Shown: piece after piece, positions 25,447-35,824 of the stretch
Layout: each line of letters opens with the position of its first letter
Position numbering within the stretch: position 1 is the first letter of the stretch
NCBI GenBank assembly: GCA_038207265.1
Contig: JBBQZZ010000009.1
Location: 62,001-126,000, forward strand
Reading direction: 5' to 3'
Length of the DNA stretch: 64,000 nt
DNA from: JACMLD01 sp038207265
GTDB taxonomy: Bacteria; Bacteroidota; Bacteroidia; Chitinophagales; Chitinophagaceae
The notes under the pieces: model-generated
Told to the model about the DNA's origin: nothing
Database searches by the model: none
What the model saw: only the letters and a program-made list of their open reading frames with translations
Translations under genes and position numbers: made by a program

Positions 25447-26367
25447 ATGAATAGTATAAATAAAATACAATATCTCCCCCGGTATAAGATTGATAAAACG
25501 AAGTGGGATCAATGTATTGACGAATCTTCAAATGGATTAATCTATGGTTATTCATTTTATCTCGACCATATGTCTAATCACTGGGATGCGCTGTTGCTAA
25601 ATGATTATGAAGCGGTGATGCCGCTTACCTGGAATAAGAAATTTGGTTTCCATTATCTTCATCAACCATTTCTCACCGCTTCGCTTGGCATTTTTGGAAA
25701 ATTGATAAGTAAAGAAATAGTGGAGGAATTTATCAGGAATATCCCGGCAAAATTTAAGTATTGTGATATTTTTCTGAATGCCGGGAATCTTTTTCATGCA
25801 GTTGAATCCCAAATATATGAGCGTACCAACTATATCCTGTCATTAAATAAACCTTACGAAGAATTATTTAAAAATTTCAGACAAGGCTATAAACAGTTAC
25901 TAAGTAATTCAACTGGCCAACTGGTAATCAGGAAGAACATTCCTATTGCAGATTTGTTACTCCTGGCAAGTAAAAAATTAAATGAGATTTCTAATGCAAC
26001 AAGACAAGATTATCAACACCTCCAGGAATTATATCAATACCTGTTTCAACAAAATAAGGCGGTTAATTATGGTGCATATTCCGCAAACAATAAATTAATT
26101 GCTTCAGCTATATTTTTTTTCTCTCATAACAGGGCTTACTATATTCTTGCAGGAAATGATCCCGGGGGACGTGCGTTTTCACCTTCTCACCACCTAATTA
26201 ATAGCTTTATTAAAGACAATGCAGGTAAGGATCTGATACTCGATTTTGAAGGTTCAGACGTAGATTCCATCGCATTTTTCTTCCGCGGCTTTGCAGCAAA
26301 AGAAGAAAAATATGCTTGCCTGAAATATAATAAACTACCTGTACCTTTCAAATGGTTGAAGAAATAA
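25447..26367 (+). CDS. acyl-CoA N-acyltransferase-like protein (GNAT/FemAB fold, tentative)
   Basis: Protein of about 306 residues. A GTG at 25432 overlaps the stop of the peptidase gene and would add five residues; ATG 25447 is preferred. Features include YGYSFYLDHMSNHWDALLLNDYEAVMPLTW near the start, which is how many Bacteroidetes GNAT/FemAB-like proteins begin, and later NYGAYSANNKLIASAIFFF and AYYILAGNDP, typical of the second acetyltransferase half (self-contained strand with alanine-serine). No substrate can be named. It is on the same strand as the peptidase and ends two bases before the convergent ispD, so the two transcripts must overlap or share a terminator. Confidence 0.6.
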   Translation: MNSINKIQYLPRYKIDKTKWDQCIDESSNGLIYGYSFYLDHMSNHWDALLLNDYEAVMPLTWNKKFGFHYLHQPFLTASLGIFGKLISKEIVEEFIRNIPAKFKYCDIFLNAGNLFHAVESQIYERTNYILSLNKPYEELFKNFRQGYKQLLSNSTGQLVIRKNIPIADLLLLASKKLNEISNATRQDYQHLQELYQYLFQQNKAVNYGAYSANNKLIASAIFFFSHNRAYYILAGNDPGGRAFSPSHHLINSFIKDNAGKDLILDFEGSDVDSIAFFFRGFAAKEEKYACLKYNKLPVPFKWLKK

Positions 26368-26369
26368 AA

Positions 26370-27056
26370 TTAGCGTGGATTGTCTGAGCTACCTGGAGCT
26401 AAAAATTTTTCCGCTATTTGCAAATCTATTGGGAGGGTAATTTTTATATTAGTGATTTCTCCTTCAATCAGGTTTATTTTTACACCTATCTTCTCAACTA
26501 CGGAAGCTTCATCGGTAAAGGTATCGTCATAATCTTGTTCGAATGCCTTTAAAATAATATCAGAAGAAAACGCCTGTGGTGTTTGAATCATCCTTATACT
26601 ATTTCTGTCGATAATTTCATTTCCGTCCGATGTTTCTCTCCTTAAGGAATCCGAAGGTTGAATGGCAGGTATGGCATTACCAAGTTTAGATGCTGTTTCA
26701 TAACTGCGCTGAATCAACGCTGTACTCACCATGGCTCTCACCGCATCATGTACAAATACAATGGACGGCGATGCTATATAATTCAGACCGTTTTTCACAG
26801 AATGAAAACGGGTAGCGCCTCCGATAGTGATTTGTATGCGTGCGGATTCTCTTAATGTATCCACTATTGCTGTTCCAGTATCAATAAATTGCCGCGGAAG
26901 AACGAGAATGATCTGAATATCAGCATAGGATTGAAGAAATGTGTTAAGCGTGTACCACAATAATGGTTTGCCGTTGACCAGCAAAAACTGTTTCGGCACT
27001 GCCGATTGCATTCGTGAACCCGTGCCACCTGCAACTATCACTGCATATTTTTTCAT
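26370..27056 (-). CDS. ispD: 2-C-methyl-D-erythritol 4-phosphate cytidylyltransferase
   Basis: Protein of 228 residues. The N-terminus AVIVAGGTGSRMQSAVPKQFL is the nucleotidyltransferase signature of IspD, with the conserved Arg and Lys. VFVHDAVRAMVS (about residues 98-109) is the second conserved block, and DDTFTDEASVVE with the later EGEITNIKITLPIDL closes the family pattern. It joins CTP and methylerythritol phosphate in the non-mevalonate isoprenoid pathway in the cytoplasm. It is followed downstream by the end of the acyltransferase-like gene in convergent orientation. Length is normal. Confidence 0.95.
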   Translation of the reverse strand: MKKYAVIVAGGTGSRMQSAVPKQFLLVNGKPLLWYTLNTFLQSYADIQIILVLPRQFIDTGTAIVDTLRESARIQITIGGATRFHSVKNGLNYIASPSIVFVHDAVRAMVSTALIQRSYETASKLGNAIPAIQPSDSLRRETSDGNEIIDRNSIRMIQTPQAFSSDIILKAFEQDYDDTFTDEASVVEKIGVKINLIEGEITNIKITLPIDLQIAEKFLAPGSSDNPR

Positions 27057-27165
27057 GCAAGAATATTGAAAAGGATTTACAGATTTGATTAAAAAACAGA
27101 CGACAGTATCTTATTATTGCATCATTTGTAAGCCAGGTCCGGGGATCATCGTAAAGTCTTTAAGA

Positions 27166-28098
27166 CTACTTATAAATTTTCACTTCATTTACGCCTGAAT
27201 TATTTCTTACACCCCTGTACATTCCTTCACTATTGAATTTCAATGCAAAATTTCCTTTAGCATCTACCCCAATCATTCCACCTTCACCCTGCATTTTTAC
27301 GAGCTTATCATTCACAACAATATTCATGGCTTCGTTAAGAGACAGTCCTTTATATTCCATTAAACAACTTACATCATAGGCCGCGACCGCGCGGATAAAC
27401 AACTCTCCATGACCTGTACAGCTAATGGCGCATGTTTTGTTGTTTGCATAAGTACCTGCCCCTATGATGGAACTGTCTCCAATCCTTCCCCATTGCTTAT
27501 TTGTCATCCCGCCAGTGCTGGTAGCGGCGGCTATATTTCCGTGTAAATCGCAGGCAGCTGCGCCAATTGTGCCAAATTTTTTATCCGGTACAGTTATATT
27601 GTGATCGAGAACAGATTCATTGCTGTCTTGCATTTGCTTCCATTGTTCATGGCGGAATTCCGAATAAAAGTAGTCATCCGGGGCAGTCTTAATTTTTTGT
27701 AGTTCCGCAAAGTCATTGGCACCTTTCCCATTTAGCATTACATGATCACTTTTAGTCATTACAGCGTAAGCCAGTTCTACCGGGTTACAGATATTTTTCA
27801 CTGCACTAACCGCGCCTGCCATTAGCGTTTGTCCATCCATGATAGAAGCATCCATTTCCTGCGTTCTGTCCCTGGCAAACACCGATCCCCGCCCCGCATT
27901 GAAAAGCAGATTGTTTTCAAGTGATACAGTTGCTGCCAGCACTGCTGCTGTTGCAGTTTGCCCTTTTTCCAACAATTGATATCCCGCAGTAAGTGCTTCA
28001 GTTAAGGCAGTCAGGTACGCAGCTTCCTTTTCCGCCGTCATATCCTTTTTAAGAATAGTACCCGCTCCTCCATGTATGACTAAAACATAATTTGACAT
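27166..28098 (-). CDS. iaaA: isoaspartyl peptidase/L-asparaginase (Ntn hydrolase)
   Basis: Protein of 310 residues. It opens with YVLVIHGGAGTI, the usual start of the plant-type asparaginase family. GTIGAAACD (about residues 178-186) contains the threonine that becomes the catalytic N-terminus after self-cleavage, and GNIAAATSTGGMTNKQWGRIGDS follows with the substrate pocket. It splits isoaspartyl peptides and asparagine. No signal peptide is seen, so it is probably cytoplasmic. The heptose kinase gene lies 13 bases upstream on the same strand, so they are likely co-transcribed though unrelated in function. Confidence 0.92.
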   Translation of the reverse strand: MSNYVLVIHGGAGTILKKDMTAEKEAAYLTALTEALTAGYQLLEKGQTATAAVLAATVSLENNLLFNAGRGSVFARDRTQEMDASIMDGQTLMAGAVSAVKNICNPVELAYAVMTKSDHVMLNGKGANDFAELQKIKTAPDDYFYSEFRHEQWKQMQDSNESVLDHNITVPDKKFGTIGAAACDLHGNIAAATSTGGMTNKQWGRIGDSSIIGAGTYANNKTCAISCTGHGELFIRAVAAYDVSCLMEYKGLSLNEAMNIVVNDKLVKMQGEGGMIGVDAKGNFALKFNSEGMYRGVRNNSGVNEVKIYK

Positions 28099-28111
28099 AG
28101 TCTTCGATCCA

Positions 28112-29107
28112 TTATTTCAAAAGCAACTTGCATTCATGCAATAATCTTTTTTTATCTACTGCCATCGTTCCCACTTCTTCGCAAACAAGACCGCCGGCTA
28201 TATTTGCAACTTCAGCCATTAATTTCATGTCACCGGTTGCAGCAAAAAGCAAAGAGGCAACCGCAATTACCGTGTCTCCTGCGCCAGACACATCGGCTAT
28301 GTGCCGAAGGTGCGATGGAACAATTGAAGATTGATCACCACTTTGAACAAATACACCTTTTTCAGACAAGGTTACAAAAGAAATATGATGATGAAGCTGA
28401 TCCCGTAACAAGCCATGAATTTGTTGCAAAACAGGCAATGAAACCTCTTCAATCAAAATATTCAAACCATCTTTTACTTCTTTCAGGTTTGGTTTGAAAA
28501 TTGTGACGTTTTTATATGAAAAAAAGTTTTTTCGCTTTGGATCAACAGCCGTAATAATTTTTTGCTCCTGGCATAAACCAATGACTTCTTTTATAATTCG
28601 AGGCGTAAGTATTCCCTTGTTATAGTCTTCAAAAATGACAACTGCCGGTTTTTCATCAGTGATATAGCTGCGCATTCTTTCCAGTAGAGCATCTTCCGCT
28701 CCTGCTGTGAGATCAATTGTAGTTTCAGAATCGAGGCGCATCATTTGCTGATTACGACTGATGATCCTTGTTTTATCCGTTGTTTTTCTCGTATGACTGT
28801 ATATAATAAAAGAAGTATCGATCCCCGATTCTGTTAACAGCTGATCCAGTTGTTTACCAGCATCATCTTCACCCAATACTGAAAAAATGGTTGTTTTTGC
28901 GCCGAGTGAAACCAGGTTCAATGCAACATTCCCGGCGCCGCCTATGCGCAATTCTCTTTTATCAAGCGAAACCACGGGTACCGGTGCCTCTGGTGAAATA
29001 CGCTCTACATGCCCCCACCAGTATGTGTCCAGCATTACATCGCCTATCACCGCAACTTTATAATTCGAAAAATTACTAAAAAGTTTATCAAAATCCATTA
29101 TTCCCAC
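28112..29107 (-). CDS. rfaE1: D-glycero-beta-D-manno-heptose-7-phosphate kinase (PfkB family)
   Basis: Protein of 331 residues. Motifs of the HldE domain I group are present: KVAVIGDVMLDTYWWGHVERISPEAPVPVV near the start, IGGAGNVALNLVSLGA, and the anion-hole motif VSGAGDTVIAV (about residues 269-279) with the catalytic aspartate. It phosphorylates heptose 7-phosphate to the 1,7-bisphosphate for ADP-heptose synthesis, a core lipopolysaccharide precursor. The nucleotidyltransferase half of the Escherichia coli fusion is absent, so that step must be encoded elsewhere. Start at 29107; a second ATG lies three codons in. Confidence 0.9.
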   Translation of the reverse strand: MGIMDFDKLFSNFSNYKVAVIGDVMLDTYWWGHVERISPEAPVPVVSLDKRELRIGGAGNVALNLVSLGAKTTIFSVLGEDDAGKQLDQLLTESGIDTSFIIYSHTRKTTDKTRIISRNQQMMRLDSETTIDLTAGAEDALLERMRSYITDEKPAVVIFEDYNKGILTPRIIKEVIGLCQEQKIITAVDPKRKNFFSYKNVTIFKPNLKEVKDGLNILIEEVSLPVLQQIHGLLRDQLHHHISFVTLSEKGVFVQSGDQSSIVPSHLRHIADVSGAGDTVIAVASLLFAATGDMKLMAEVANIAGGLVCEEVGTMAVDKKRLLHECKLLLK

Positions 29108-29129
29108 ATTTACGAATTGACATTTTTAA

Positions 29130-30536
29130 CTATTTTTTCTTCGCTACATAATATAAAGGAATACCCATCAACGTTATAGTCAGACCTAGCCCCGCATACA
29201 ATGGTTTTTGAAAAATCAATGCGATACAAAATGCCGATCCCATTAAAACGTAAATAGCGGGAAGAACTGGATAACCGAAAGCTTTATACGGCCTTTCTAT
29301 TTCTGGTCTCTTTTTTCTAAGCACAAAAATACCAATGATAGTAAGCACATAAAAAATCACAACAACAAATGCTACCATATCCAGCAAGTCGCCATACTTA
29401 CCACTAAGACATAATCCTGCAGCTACAATGCACTGGGCCCATAATGCCCATTCCGGAACCGCGTTTTTATTTAACGTTGCCGCTTTCTTAAAAAACAATC
29501 CATCCTGTGCCATGGTATAATAAACCCTTGCTCCCGCCAATATCAAACCGTTGTTACAACCAAATGTGGAAATCATAATCATAACAGCAATCACATAGGC
29601 GCCTGCGTTTCCAAAAATCACATCAGAAACTGCCACTGCCACTCTATCTTGTTTTGCAAATGCAATTTCATTCAATGGCAAAACACTCATGTACATCAGG
29701 TTGGTGGTAACATAGATAACCGTTACTATCAACGTACCCAGAAAAAGGCTTAACCCTATATTACGTTTCGGATTTTTAATTTCGCCGGCGATAAATGTTA
29801 CATTGTTCCATGAGTCGCTGCTGAAAATAGATCCCACCATTGCCGCCGCAATGGCACCCACCATCGCAGTACCAAATAAACCGGTTGATTGACCGGGTGC
29901 TGTAATATTTTTCATGCTCCATGCATCCTGCCAGTTAGCATGCCATACTTCAGCTTTAGCAGCCAGCAGAAATCCAAATCCAATCAAACCAAAAAGCGAA
30001 AGTAGTTTTGTTACGGTAAAAGTGGTTTGTATCAGTTTTCCACCTTTGATCCCTTTGGTGTTGATATAAGTAAGGAAAATTATCAGCAGGATGGAAACCA
30101 ACTGTGCAGGGTATAATTTGAATGCCCCAGCCTGAATAAGAATATTTTCGTCTTTCAACTCAAGTATCGGAAAAAAATAACCGGCAAACTTTGAAAAGGC
30201 AACCCCCACAGCAGCTATGGTTGCCGTTTGAATGACTGCAAAAAAACTCCATCCATATAAAAAACCAGCCAGTGGATTAAATGCTTCCTTGAGGTAAACA
30301 TATTGTCCTCCCGCTTTAGGATACATAGCACTTAACTCGCCATAGCTAACCGCTGCAGTCAGGGTCATGAAACCTGTGATCAACCATACAAATATCAACC
30401 AACCCGCGCTGCCTACATTGCGTGTAATATCCGCACTCACGATAAAAATACCGGAACCTATCATTGAGCCGGCTACAACCATGGTGGCATCCAGCAGTCC
30501 CAGCGACGGTTTAAACGAGGTAGTTTGTTCAGACAT
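29130..30536 (-). CDS. APC family amino acid permease
   Basis: Integral membrane protein of 468 residues with twelve predicted helices. The first helix region reads VVAGSMIGSGIFIVSADITRNVG, the classic glycine-rich start of APC transporters. MYPKAGGQYVYLKEAFNPLAGFLYGW follows (the conserved second and third helix region), then SSDSWNNVTFIAGEIKNPKRNIG. It imports or exchanges amino acids across the inner membrane; the substrate is not readable. The gene is followed by the heptose kinase after 22 bases, so shared transcription is possible. Length is normal. Confidence 0.9.
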   Translation of the reverse strand: MSEQTTSFKPSLGLLDATMVVAGSMIGSGIFIVSADITRNVGSAGWLIFVWLITGFMTLTAAVSYGELSAMYPKAGGQYVYLKEAFNPLAGFLYGWSFFAVIQTATIAAVGVAFSKFAGYFFPILELKDENILIQAGAFKLYPAQLVSILLIIFLTYINTKGIKGGKLIQTTFTVTKLLSLFGLIGFGFLLAAKAEVWHANWQDAWSMKNITAPGQSTGLFGTAMVGAIAAAMVGSIFSSDSWNNVTFIAGEIKNPKRNIGLSLFLGTLIVTVIYVTTNLMYMSVLPLNEIAFAKQDRVAVAVSDVIFGNAGAYVIAVMIMISTFGCNNGLILAGARVYYTMAQDGLFFKKAATLNKNAVPEWALWAQCIVAAGLCLSGKYGDLLDMVAFVVVIFYVLTIIGIFVLRKKRPEIERPYKAFGYPVLPAIYVLMGSAFCIALIFQKPLYAGLGLTITLMGIPLYYVAKKK

Positions 30537-30617
30537 ATGTGTTATTGAATGAATAATGAAGATAAGGAAATATGCATTGAAACAATGACGCGCCTTAACG
30601 TGGATAAAAAAACAAAA

Positions 30618-30632
30618 CCGTCTTAAAGACGG
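30618..30632 (-). terminator. terminator downstream of the OmpH-like gene
   Basis: Stem CCGTCT/AGACGG with a three-base loop, flanked by AAAA and TTTA. On the minus strand it follows the OmpH-like stop by about 8 bases and is followed by TTTTGTTTTTT. Confidence 0.75.
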
Positions 30633-30640
30633 CTTTATTT

Positions 30641-31228
30641 CTAATTCTTTTTCTTGTAAGCTTCATTCAAACCTTTTACCAGTTCACTGGTAATATTGTA
30701 GATGGTATCCCGGTAATAGATATCCGGAAAGTCAGAGAAAATATAGGCGTACTTTTTATCTTTGTTGTATTCTTTGAGATACATTTCCAACCGCTCCCTG
30801 ATCTTTTTTCTCGACTCGTTCATCTGGTCGTTCATGGCCTGATCCAACTGTTGTTTGCGGTTTTGAAAATTTTGCTGCATCTGCTGGTACTCACGATTTG
30901 CGGCTTCTGATTCAGCCTGCGACATACTGTTTCCTTTCTGCTGCCATTCCGCAATTTTTTTCTGGTAAGATTTTTCCAGCGAAGCAAGATCTGCATTCAT
31001 TGCTTCCTCCTTGCCTTTCAAAACATTTAAAGCGTCTTTGAAATACTGGTAATTGTTCTGCAGTGAGTCCAATTCAAAATATGCGATTTTAAAGCCTTGC
31101 ACATTATCCACGACACTTGAAACTGTATTTACCGGTTGCAAAACGACACTCTTTTTAAAATGCAGGTACAGCAGTGTTCCGGATAAACCAATGGCCACCA
31201 AACTTAAAATCAGGGAAAGTTGTTTCAT
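30641..31228 (-). CDS. OmpH/Skp family periplasmic chaperone-like protein
   Basis: Protein of 195 residues with an N-terminal membrane or signal helix (about 5-23), the family's first strand (KIAYFELDSLQNNYQYFKDAL), a long charged coiled coil from about 70 to 150 (KSYQKKIAEWQQKGNSMSQAE and onward, rich in Q and E), and a closing helix with YNITSELVKGLNEAY. Skp-like proteins hold unfolded outer-membrane proteins in tentacle-like arms. The hydrophobic start lacks an obvious cleavage site, so it may stay anchored. It is monocistronic, with a terminator directly after it. Confidence 0.85.
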   Translation of the reverse strand: MKQLSLILSLVAIGLSGTLLYLHFKKSVVLQPVNTVSSVVDNVQGFKIAYFELDSLQNNYQYFKDALNVLKGKEEAMNADLASLEKSYQKKIAEWQQKGNSMSQAESEAANREYQQMQQNFQNRKQQLDQAMNDQMNESRKKIRERLEMYLKEYNKDKKYAYIFSDFPDIYYRDTIYNITSELVKGLNEAYKKKN

Positions 31229-31337
31229 GCGTCTGCTGTTTTAGGCAAGATAGAATCTTTGTAAAAAATAAAAGTGTTAAAAAAAATAAAATGCAAATTA
31301 TTGGTCATTCTAACGAATACGTTACCGGTGAGTTAAT

Positions 31338-31372
31338 AAAAAAGTAGGAAGTTTATTACTTCCTACTTTTTT
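31338..31372 (-). terminator. terminator of rpoC (bidirectional shape)
   Basis: Perfect 14-base stem, AAAAAAGTAGGAAG at 31338-31351 and its complement at 31359-31372, loop TTTATTA. It lies 29 bases after the rpoC stop. The A-run and T-run on either side let it work for both strands. Confidence 0.9.
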
Positions 31373-31400
31373 ATTTTATTTCTGATTGAAATTTTCAACC

Positions 31401-34400
31401 TTATTCTTCATCGTCAAAATTCATTGCTTCCCTGGTTGTCTGCAGCAATTCATATTCTTCTTTGCTACCTACAATCATGTTTTCAAATTCACGCAAACCT
31501 GTACCTGCCGGGATTGCATGACCCGTAATTACATTTTCCTTCAGACCCAGCATTTCGTCTGTCTTACCCTGGATGGCAGCAGAACTCAACACTTTGGTAG
31601 TCTCCTGGAAAGATGCAGCTGAAATCCAGCTTTGGGTTCCCAATGATGCTTTGGTTATACCCAGCAGCAGCGGTTGTGAAGTAGCTGGCTTTGCATCCCG
31701 GAATTCAACCAACTTTTTGTCTGCACGACGTAGGATCGAATTTTCTTCTCTTACGTCCCGCAAAGTAATAATCTGCCCGGCTTTTAACTTTGTACTGTCT
31801 CCGGGTTCAGTTACAACCTTCTTATCAAAAGTGTAATCATTTTCTTCCAGGAATTCTAATTTATCAACTGTGTCTTCTTCGAGAAATCTGGTATCACCCG
31901 GATCAACAATCTCCAGTTTCTTCATCATCTGCCTTACTATTACTTCAATGTGTTTATCATTGATCTTCACACCCTGCAAACGATAAACTTCCTGTATTTC
32001 ATTTACAACATATTCCTGTACTGCAAAAGGACCTTTAATGGAGAGAATATCACCCGGTGCGGTCTGACCATCACTCAAAGGCGTACCCGCTTTTACAAAG
32101 TCACCATCCTGTGCAAGAATCTGGCGTGTCAACGGCACAAGATATTTTTTCACTACACCATCTTTTGCTTCAATTACAATCTCACGGTTACCACGTTTGA
32201 TAGCGCCAAACGTAATGACTCCATCAATTTCAGAAACGATAGCAGGATTAGCCGGGTTACGTGCTTCAAACAATTCCGTTACCCTTGGCAGACCTCCGGT
32301 TATATCTCTTAATTTTCCCAGTACACGTGGTATCTTCACAATTACCTGGCCGGCTCTTACTTCATCTCCGCCTTCCATTACAATATGACTACCCACTGGT
32401 AAGTTATAAGATTTGATCTCCTTTCCTTCAATAAGAATAGAAGGGATCTTTGTTTTATCTTTTGATTCAATTACCACTTTTTCACGGTGACCTGTTTGCT
32501 CATCAGCTTCATCGCGGTAAGTAATTCCCTCCAATACGTTTTCAAACTTAAGTGTACCAGCAATTTCTGCTACTACCACATTGTTATAAGGATCCCATGT
32601 ACAGATAACATCTCCTTTACTAACTTTTTGACCATCCTTAACTGTTAAGGTTGCACCATAGGGAACGTTATTGGTAATTAACAGGCGATCATTTTTAATA
32701 TCCATGATTCTCACTTCACCCGTACGTCCAATAACTGCCTGAACTTTTTCACCATCGGTATTCTGAGTAGTTACTGTGCGCAATCCGTCGAATTGCACAG
32801 TACCATCAAATTTTGCAAACAACGATGATTCAACTGACGCAGAACCCGCCACACCACCCACGTGGAATGTACGCAATGTCAACTGAGTACCCGGCTCACC
32901 AATGGACTGTGCAGCAATGATTCCTACCGCATCACCTCTTTGAGCAGTATAACCGGTTGCAAGGTTTTTACCATAACATCTTACACAAACACCGCGTTTA
33001 CTTTCGCAGGTAAGTACAGAACGTATTTCAATGGTTTCAACACCTGCTTCTTCTATTGCCTTTCCTATCGCTTCCGTAATTTGTTCTCCTGCAGTTACCA
33101 GCAACACATCAGTCAATGGATGATATACATTGTGTAAAGAAGTACGTCCAACAATGCGATCCACCAATGGTTCTACCACATCCTCATTATCTTTTAAAGC
33201 AGAAGTTGCAATACCGCGGAGTGTTCCGCAATCTTCTTCTGTTATTACTACGTCCTGTGCAACGTCAACCAAACGACGAGTTAAGTAACCGGCATCTGCA
33301 GTTTTCAGCGCCGTATCCGCCAAACCTTTACGGGCACCGTGTGTAGAGATAAAGTAATCCAATACATTCAATCCACCTTTAAAGTTGGAAAGAATTGGAT
33401 TCTCAATGATCTCACTTCCCGTACTACCGCTTTTTCTTGGCTTGGCCATCAGACCCCTGATACCAGCCAACTGCTTGATCTGTTGTTTGGAACCACGGGC
33501 ACCACTATCCAGCATCATATAAACTGAATTGAAACCCTGCCTGTCATTGGCCAATTCGCGTATGAGCGTTTCCGTTATACGCGTATCTACCCGGCTCCAG
33601 ATATCTACAATCTGGTTATATCTTTCATTGTTGGTGATAAGACCCATGTTATAATTATCCCACACCTCATCTACTTCTACTTTGGCATTCACCAATAATT
33701 GTTCTTTCAGATCAGGAATGATCAGGTCATTAATGCTAAATGACAGTCCACCCTGGAACGCTGTACGGAAACCAATTTGCTTAATATCATCCAGGAACTT
33801 GGCAGTCTTTGGAACATTGGTAATGGTTGTAATATCTCCAATGATTTCACGCAATGATTTCTTTGTCAGCAATGCATTCACAAAACCAACTTCTTTAGGA
33901 ACGGCCTGGTTAAAAATTACACGGCCTACAGTTGTTTCAATCAGCTTCTTGTTCAATTCGCCATTCTCAAGTAAATTGGCTTTTACTTTTATCCATGCGT
34001 GTAAATCAACCCGACCTTCATTATAAGCAATGATCACTTCATCTGCACTATAGAATGTCATTCCTTCTCCGCGCACTTTTTCAGCAGGAGTTGATTTCTT
34101 TCCTTTGGTTATATAATACAGACCCAATACCATGTCCTGTGAAGGAAGGGTAATGGGCGTACCATTTTGCGGATTAAGAATATTATGAGAAGACAACATC
34201 AGCAACTGGGCTTCCAGAACTGCAGCATTGCTCAATGGTACGTGAACCGCCATCTGGTCACCATCAAAGTCAGCGTTGAACGCAGAACATACCAATGGGT
34301 GCAATTGTATGGCTTTACCTTCTACCAGTTTTGGTTGAAAAGCCTGGATGGATAAACGGTGCAATGTTGGAGCACGGTTTAACATAACCGGGTGACCTTT

Positions 34401-35696
34401 CAATATATTTTCAAGAATATCCCAGACAATGGCTTCTTTCTTGTCAACTAATTTTCTTGCACTCTTTACTGTTTTTACAATACCTCTTTCAATGAGTTTG
34501 CGTATGATAAATGGTTTAAACAACTCTGCCGCCATATCTTTTGGCAAACCACACTCATGTAATTTCAATTCGGGTCCTACCACAATTACAGAACGACCTG
34601 AATAGTCAACACGTTTTCCCAACAGGTTCTGACGAAAACGTCCTTGTTTACCTTTCAATACATCACTCAATGATTTCAATGCACGACCACCTTCTGCTTT
34701 AACCGCATTGGATTTCCGGCTATTATCAAACAATGAGTCTATTGCTTCCTGCAGCATACGTTTTTCATTGCGCAAGATTACTTCAGGTGCTTTGATCTCC
34801 AGCAAACGTTTCAAACGGTTATTACGAATGATAACACGACGATACAAATCATTCAAATCAGATGACGCAAAACGACCCCCATCTAACGGAACCAATGGAC
34901 GCAGTTCAGGTGGAATGACAGGAATATATTGCATTACCATCCATTCGGGGCGATTGTTGATTCTTGAATTTGCATCGCGAAATGCTTCAACAACACTCAA
35001 ACGTTTCAGCGCATCGGCTTTACGTTGCTGTGAAGTTTCATTGGCAGCCGCGTGACGTAAATGTGCACTTAGGCTGTCCAAATCAATACGCTGTAGCAAA
35101 TCATGCACTGCTTCAGCACCCATTTTGGCAATGAACTTTTGAGGATCATCATCAGGCAGGTATTGGTTATCTTTCGGAAGCGTATCCAGGATTTCCAAAT
35201 ACTCTTCTTCTGTCAATAAATCACCTGTATTCATGCTTTCTTTTACACCAGCCTGGATGACCACATAACGTTCATAGTAAACAATGGTCTCAAGCTTTTT
35301 TGAACTCACACCCAACAGATAACCAATTTTATTTGGCAAACTTTTGAAATACCAGATGTGCACAACAGGTACAACCAATTTGATATGACCCATTCTTTCG
35401 CGACGAACTTTCTTCTCAGTTACTTCCACACCGCAACGATCGCAAACGATTCCCTTATAACGGATACGCTTATACTTTCCGCATGCACACTCGTAATCCT
35501 TAACAGGTCCAAAAATTCTTTCGCAGAACAAACCATCACGTTCTGGTTTGTACGTACGATAGTTGATTGTTTCGGGCTTTAACACTTCACCAAAACTTCT
35601 TTCCAGGATACTATCCGGAGAAGCAAGGCCAATAGTGATTTTAGAAAAAGTAAAACTGGCTCTTTGGCGGTTGTTATTATCTTTTCTGATAGCCAT
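31401..35696 (-). CDS. rpoC: DNA-directed RNA polymerase subunit beta'
   Basis: Protein of 1431 residues, full length for Bacteroidetes. The N-terminal zinc site shows CACGKYKRIRYKGIVCDRCG. The catalytic magnesium loop is in NADFDGDQMAVHVPLS, and the bridge-helix/trigger-loop region carries GARGSKQQIKQLAGIRGLMAKP. The second zinc cluster is in the CESKRGVCVRCYG segment. It forms the active centre of RNA polymerase with RpoB. It follows rpoB after a 161-base spacer that contains a hairpin, and ends before a strong terminator. No insertions or damage seen. Confidence 0.98.
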   Translation of the reverse strand: MAIRKDNNNRQRASFTFSKITIGLASPDSILERSFGEVLKPETINYRTYKPERDGLFCERIFGPVKDYECACGKYKRIRYKGIVCDRCGVEVTEKKVRRERMGHIKLVVPVVHIWYFKSLPNKIGYLLGVSSKKLETIVYYERYVVIQAGVKESMNTGDLLTEEEYLEILDTLPKDNQYLPDDDPQKFIAKMGAEAVHDLLQRIDLDSLSAHLRHAAANETSQQRKADALKRLSVVEAFRDANSRINNRPEWMVMQYIPVIPPELRPLVPLDGGRFASSDLNDLYRRVIIRNNRLKRLLEIKAPEVILRNEKRMLQEAIDSLFDNSRKSNAVKAEGGRALKSLSDVLKGKQGRFRQNLLGKRVDYSGRSVIVVGPELKLHECGLPKDMAAELFKPFIIRKLIERGIVKTVKSARKLVDKKEAIVWDILENILKGHPVMLNRAPTLHRLSIQAFQPKLVEGKAIQLHPLVCSAFNADFDGDQMAVHVPLSNAAVLEAQLLMLSSHNILNPQNGTPITLPSQDMVLGLYYITKGKKSTPAEKVRGEGMTFYSADEVIIAYNEGRVDLHAWIKVKANLLENGELNKKLIETTVGRVIFNQAVPKEVGFVNALLTKKSLREIIGDITTITNVPKTAKFLDDIKQIGFRTAFQGGLSFSINDLIIPDLKEQLLVNAKVEVDEVWDNYNMGLITNNERYNQIVDIWSRVDTRITETLIRELANDRQGFNSVYMMLDSGARGSKQQIKQLAGIRGLMAKPRKSGSTGSEIIENPILSNFKGGLNVLDYFISTHGARKGLADTALKTADAGYLTRRLVDVAQDVVITEEDCGTLRGIATSALKDNEDVVEPLVDRIVGRTSLHNVYHPLTDVLLVTAGEQITEAIGKAIEEAGVETIEIRSVLTCESKRGVCVRCYGKNLATGYTAQRGDAVGIIAAQSIGEPGTQLTLRTFHVGGVAGSASVESSLFAKFDGTVQFDGLRTVTTQNTDGEKVQAVIGRTGEVRIMDIKNDRLLITNNVPYGATLTVKDGQKVSKGDVICTWDPYNNVVVAEIAGTLKFENVLEGITYRDEADEQTGHREKVVIESKDKTKIPSILIEGKEIKSYNLPVGSHIVMEGGDEVRAGQVIVKIPRVLGKLRDITGGLPRVTELFEARNPANPAIVSEIDGVITFGAIKRGNREIVIEAKDGVVKKYLVPLTRQILAQDGDFVKAGTPLSDGQTAPGDILSIKGPFAVQEYVVNEIQEVYRLQGVKINDKHIEVIVRQMMKKLEIVDPGDTRFLEEDTVDKLEFLEENDYTFDKKVVTEPGDSTKLKAGQIITLRDVREENSILRRADKKLVEFRDAKPATSQPLLLGITKASLGTQSWISAASFQETTKVLSSAAIQGKTDEMLGLKENVITGHAIPAGTGLREFENMIVGSKEEYELLQTTREAMNFDDEE

Positions 35697-35824
35697 ATCT
35701 TTTTTGAAGATTTAAATTGTTCGTTTTTATTTTTTGTTCCCGGTTTTTGAACCGATGCTCATCTTTATAGTGTTGTGATTATCCCGGTTTACCGGGGCTC
35801 ACCTGAGCAACATAAAAAATCAGC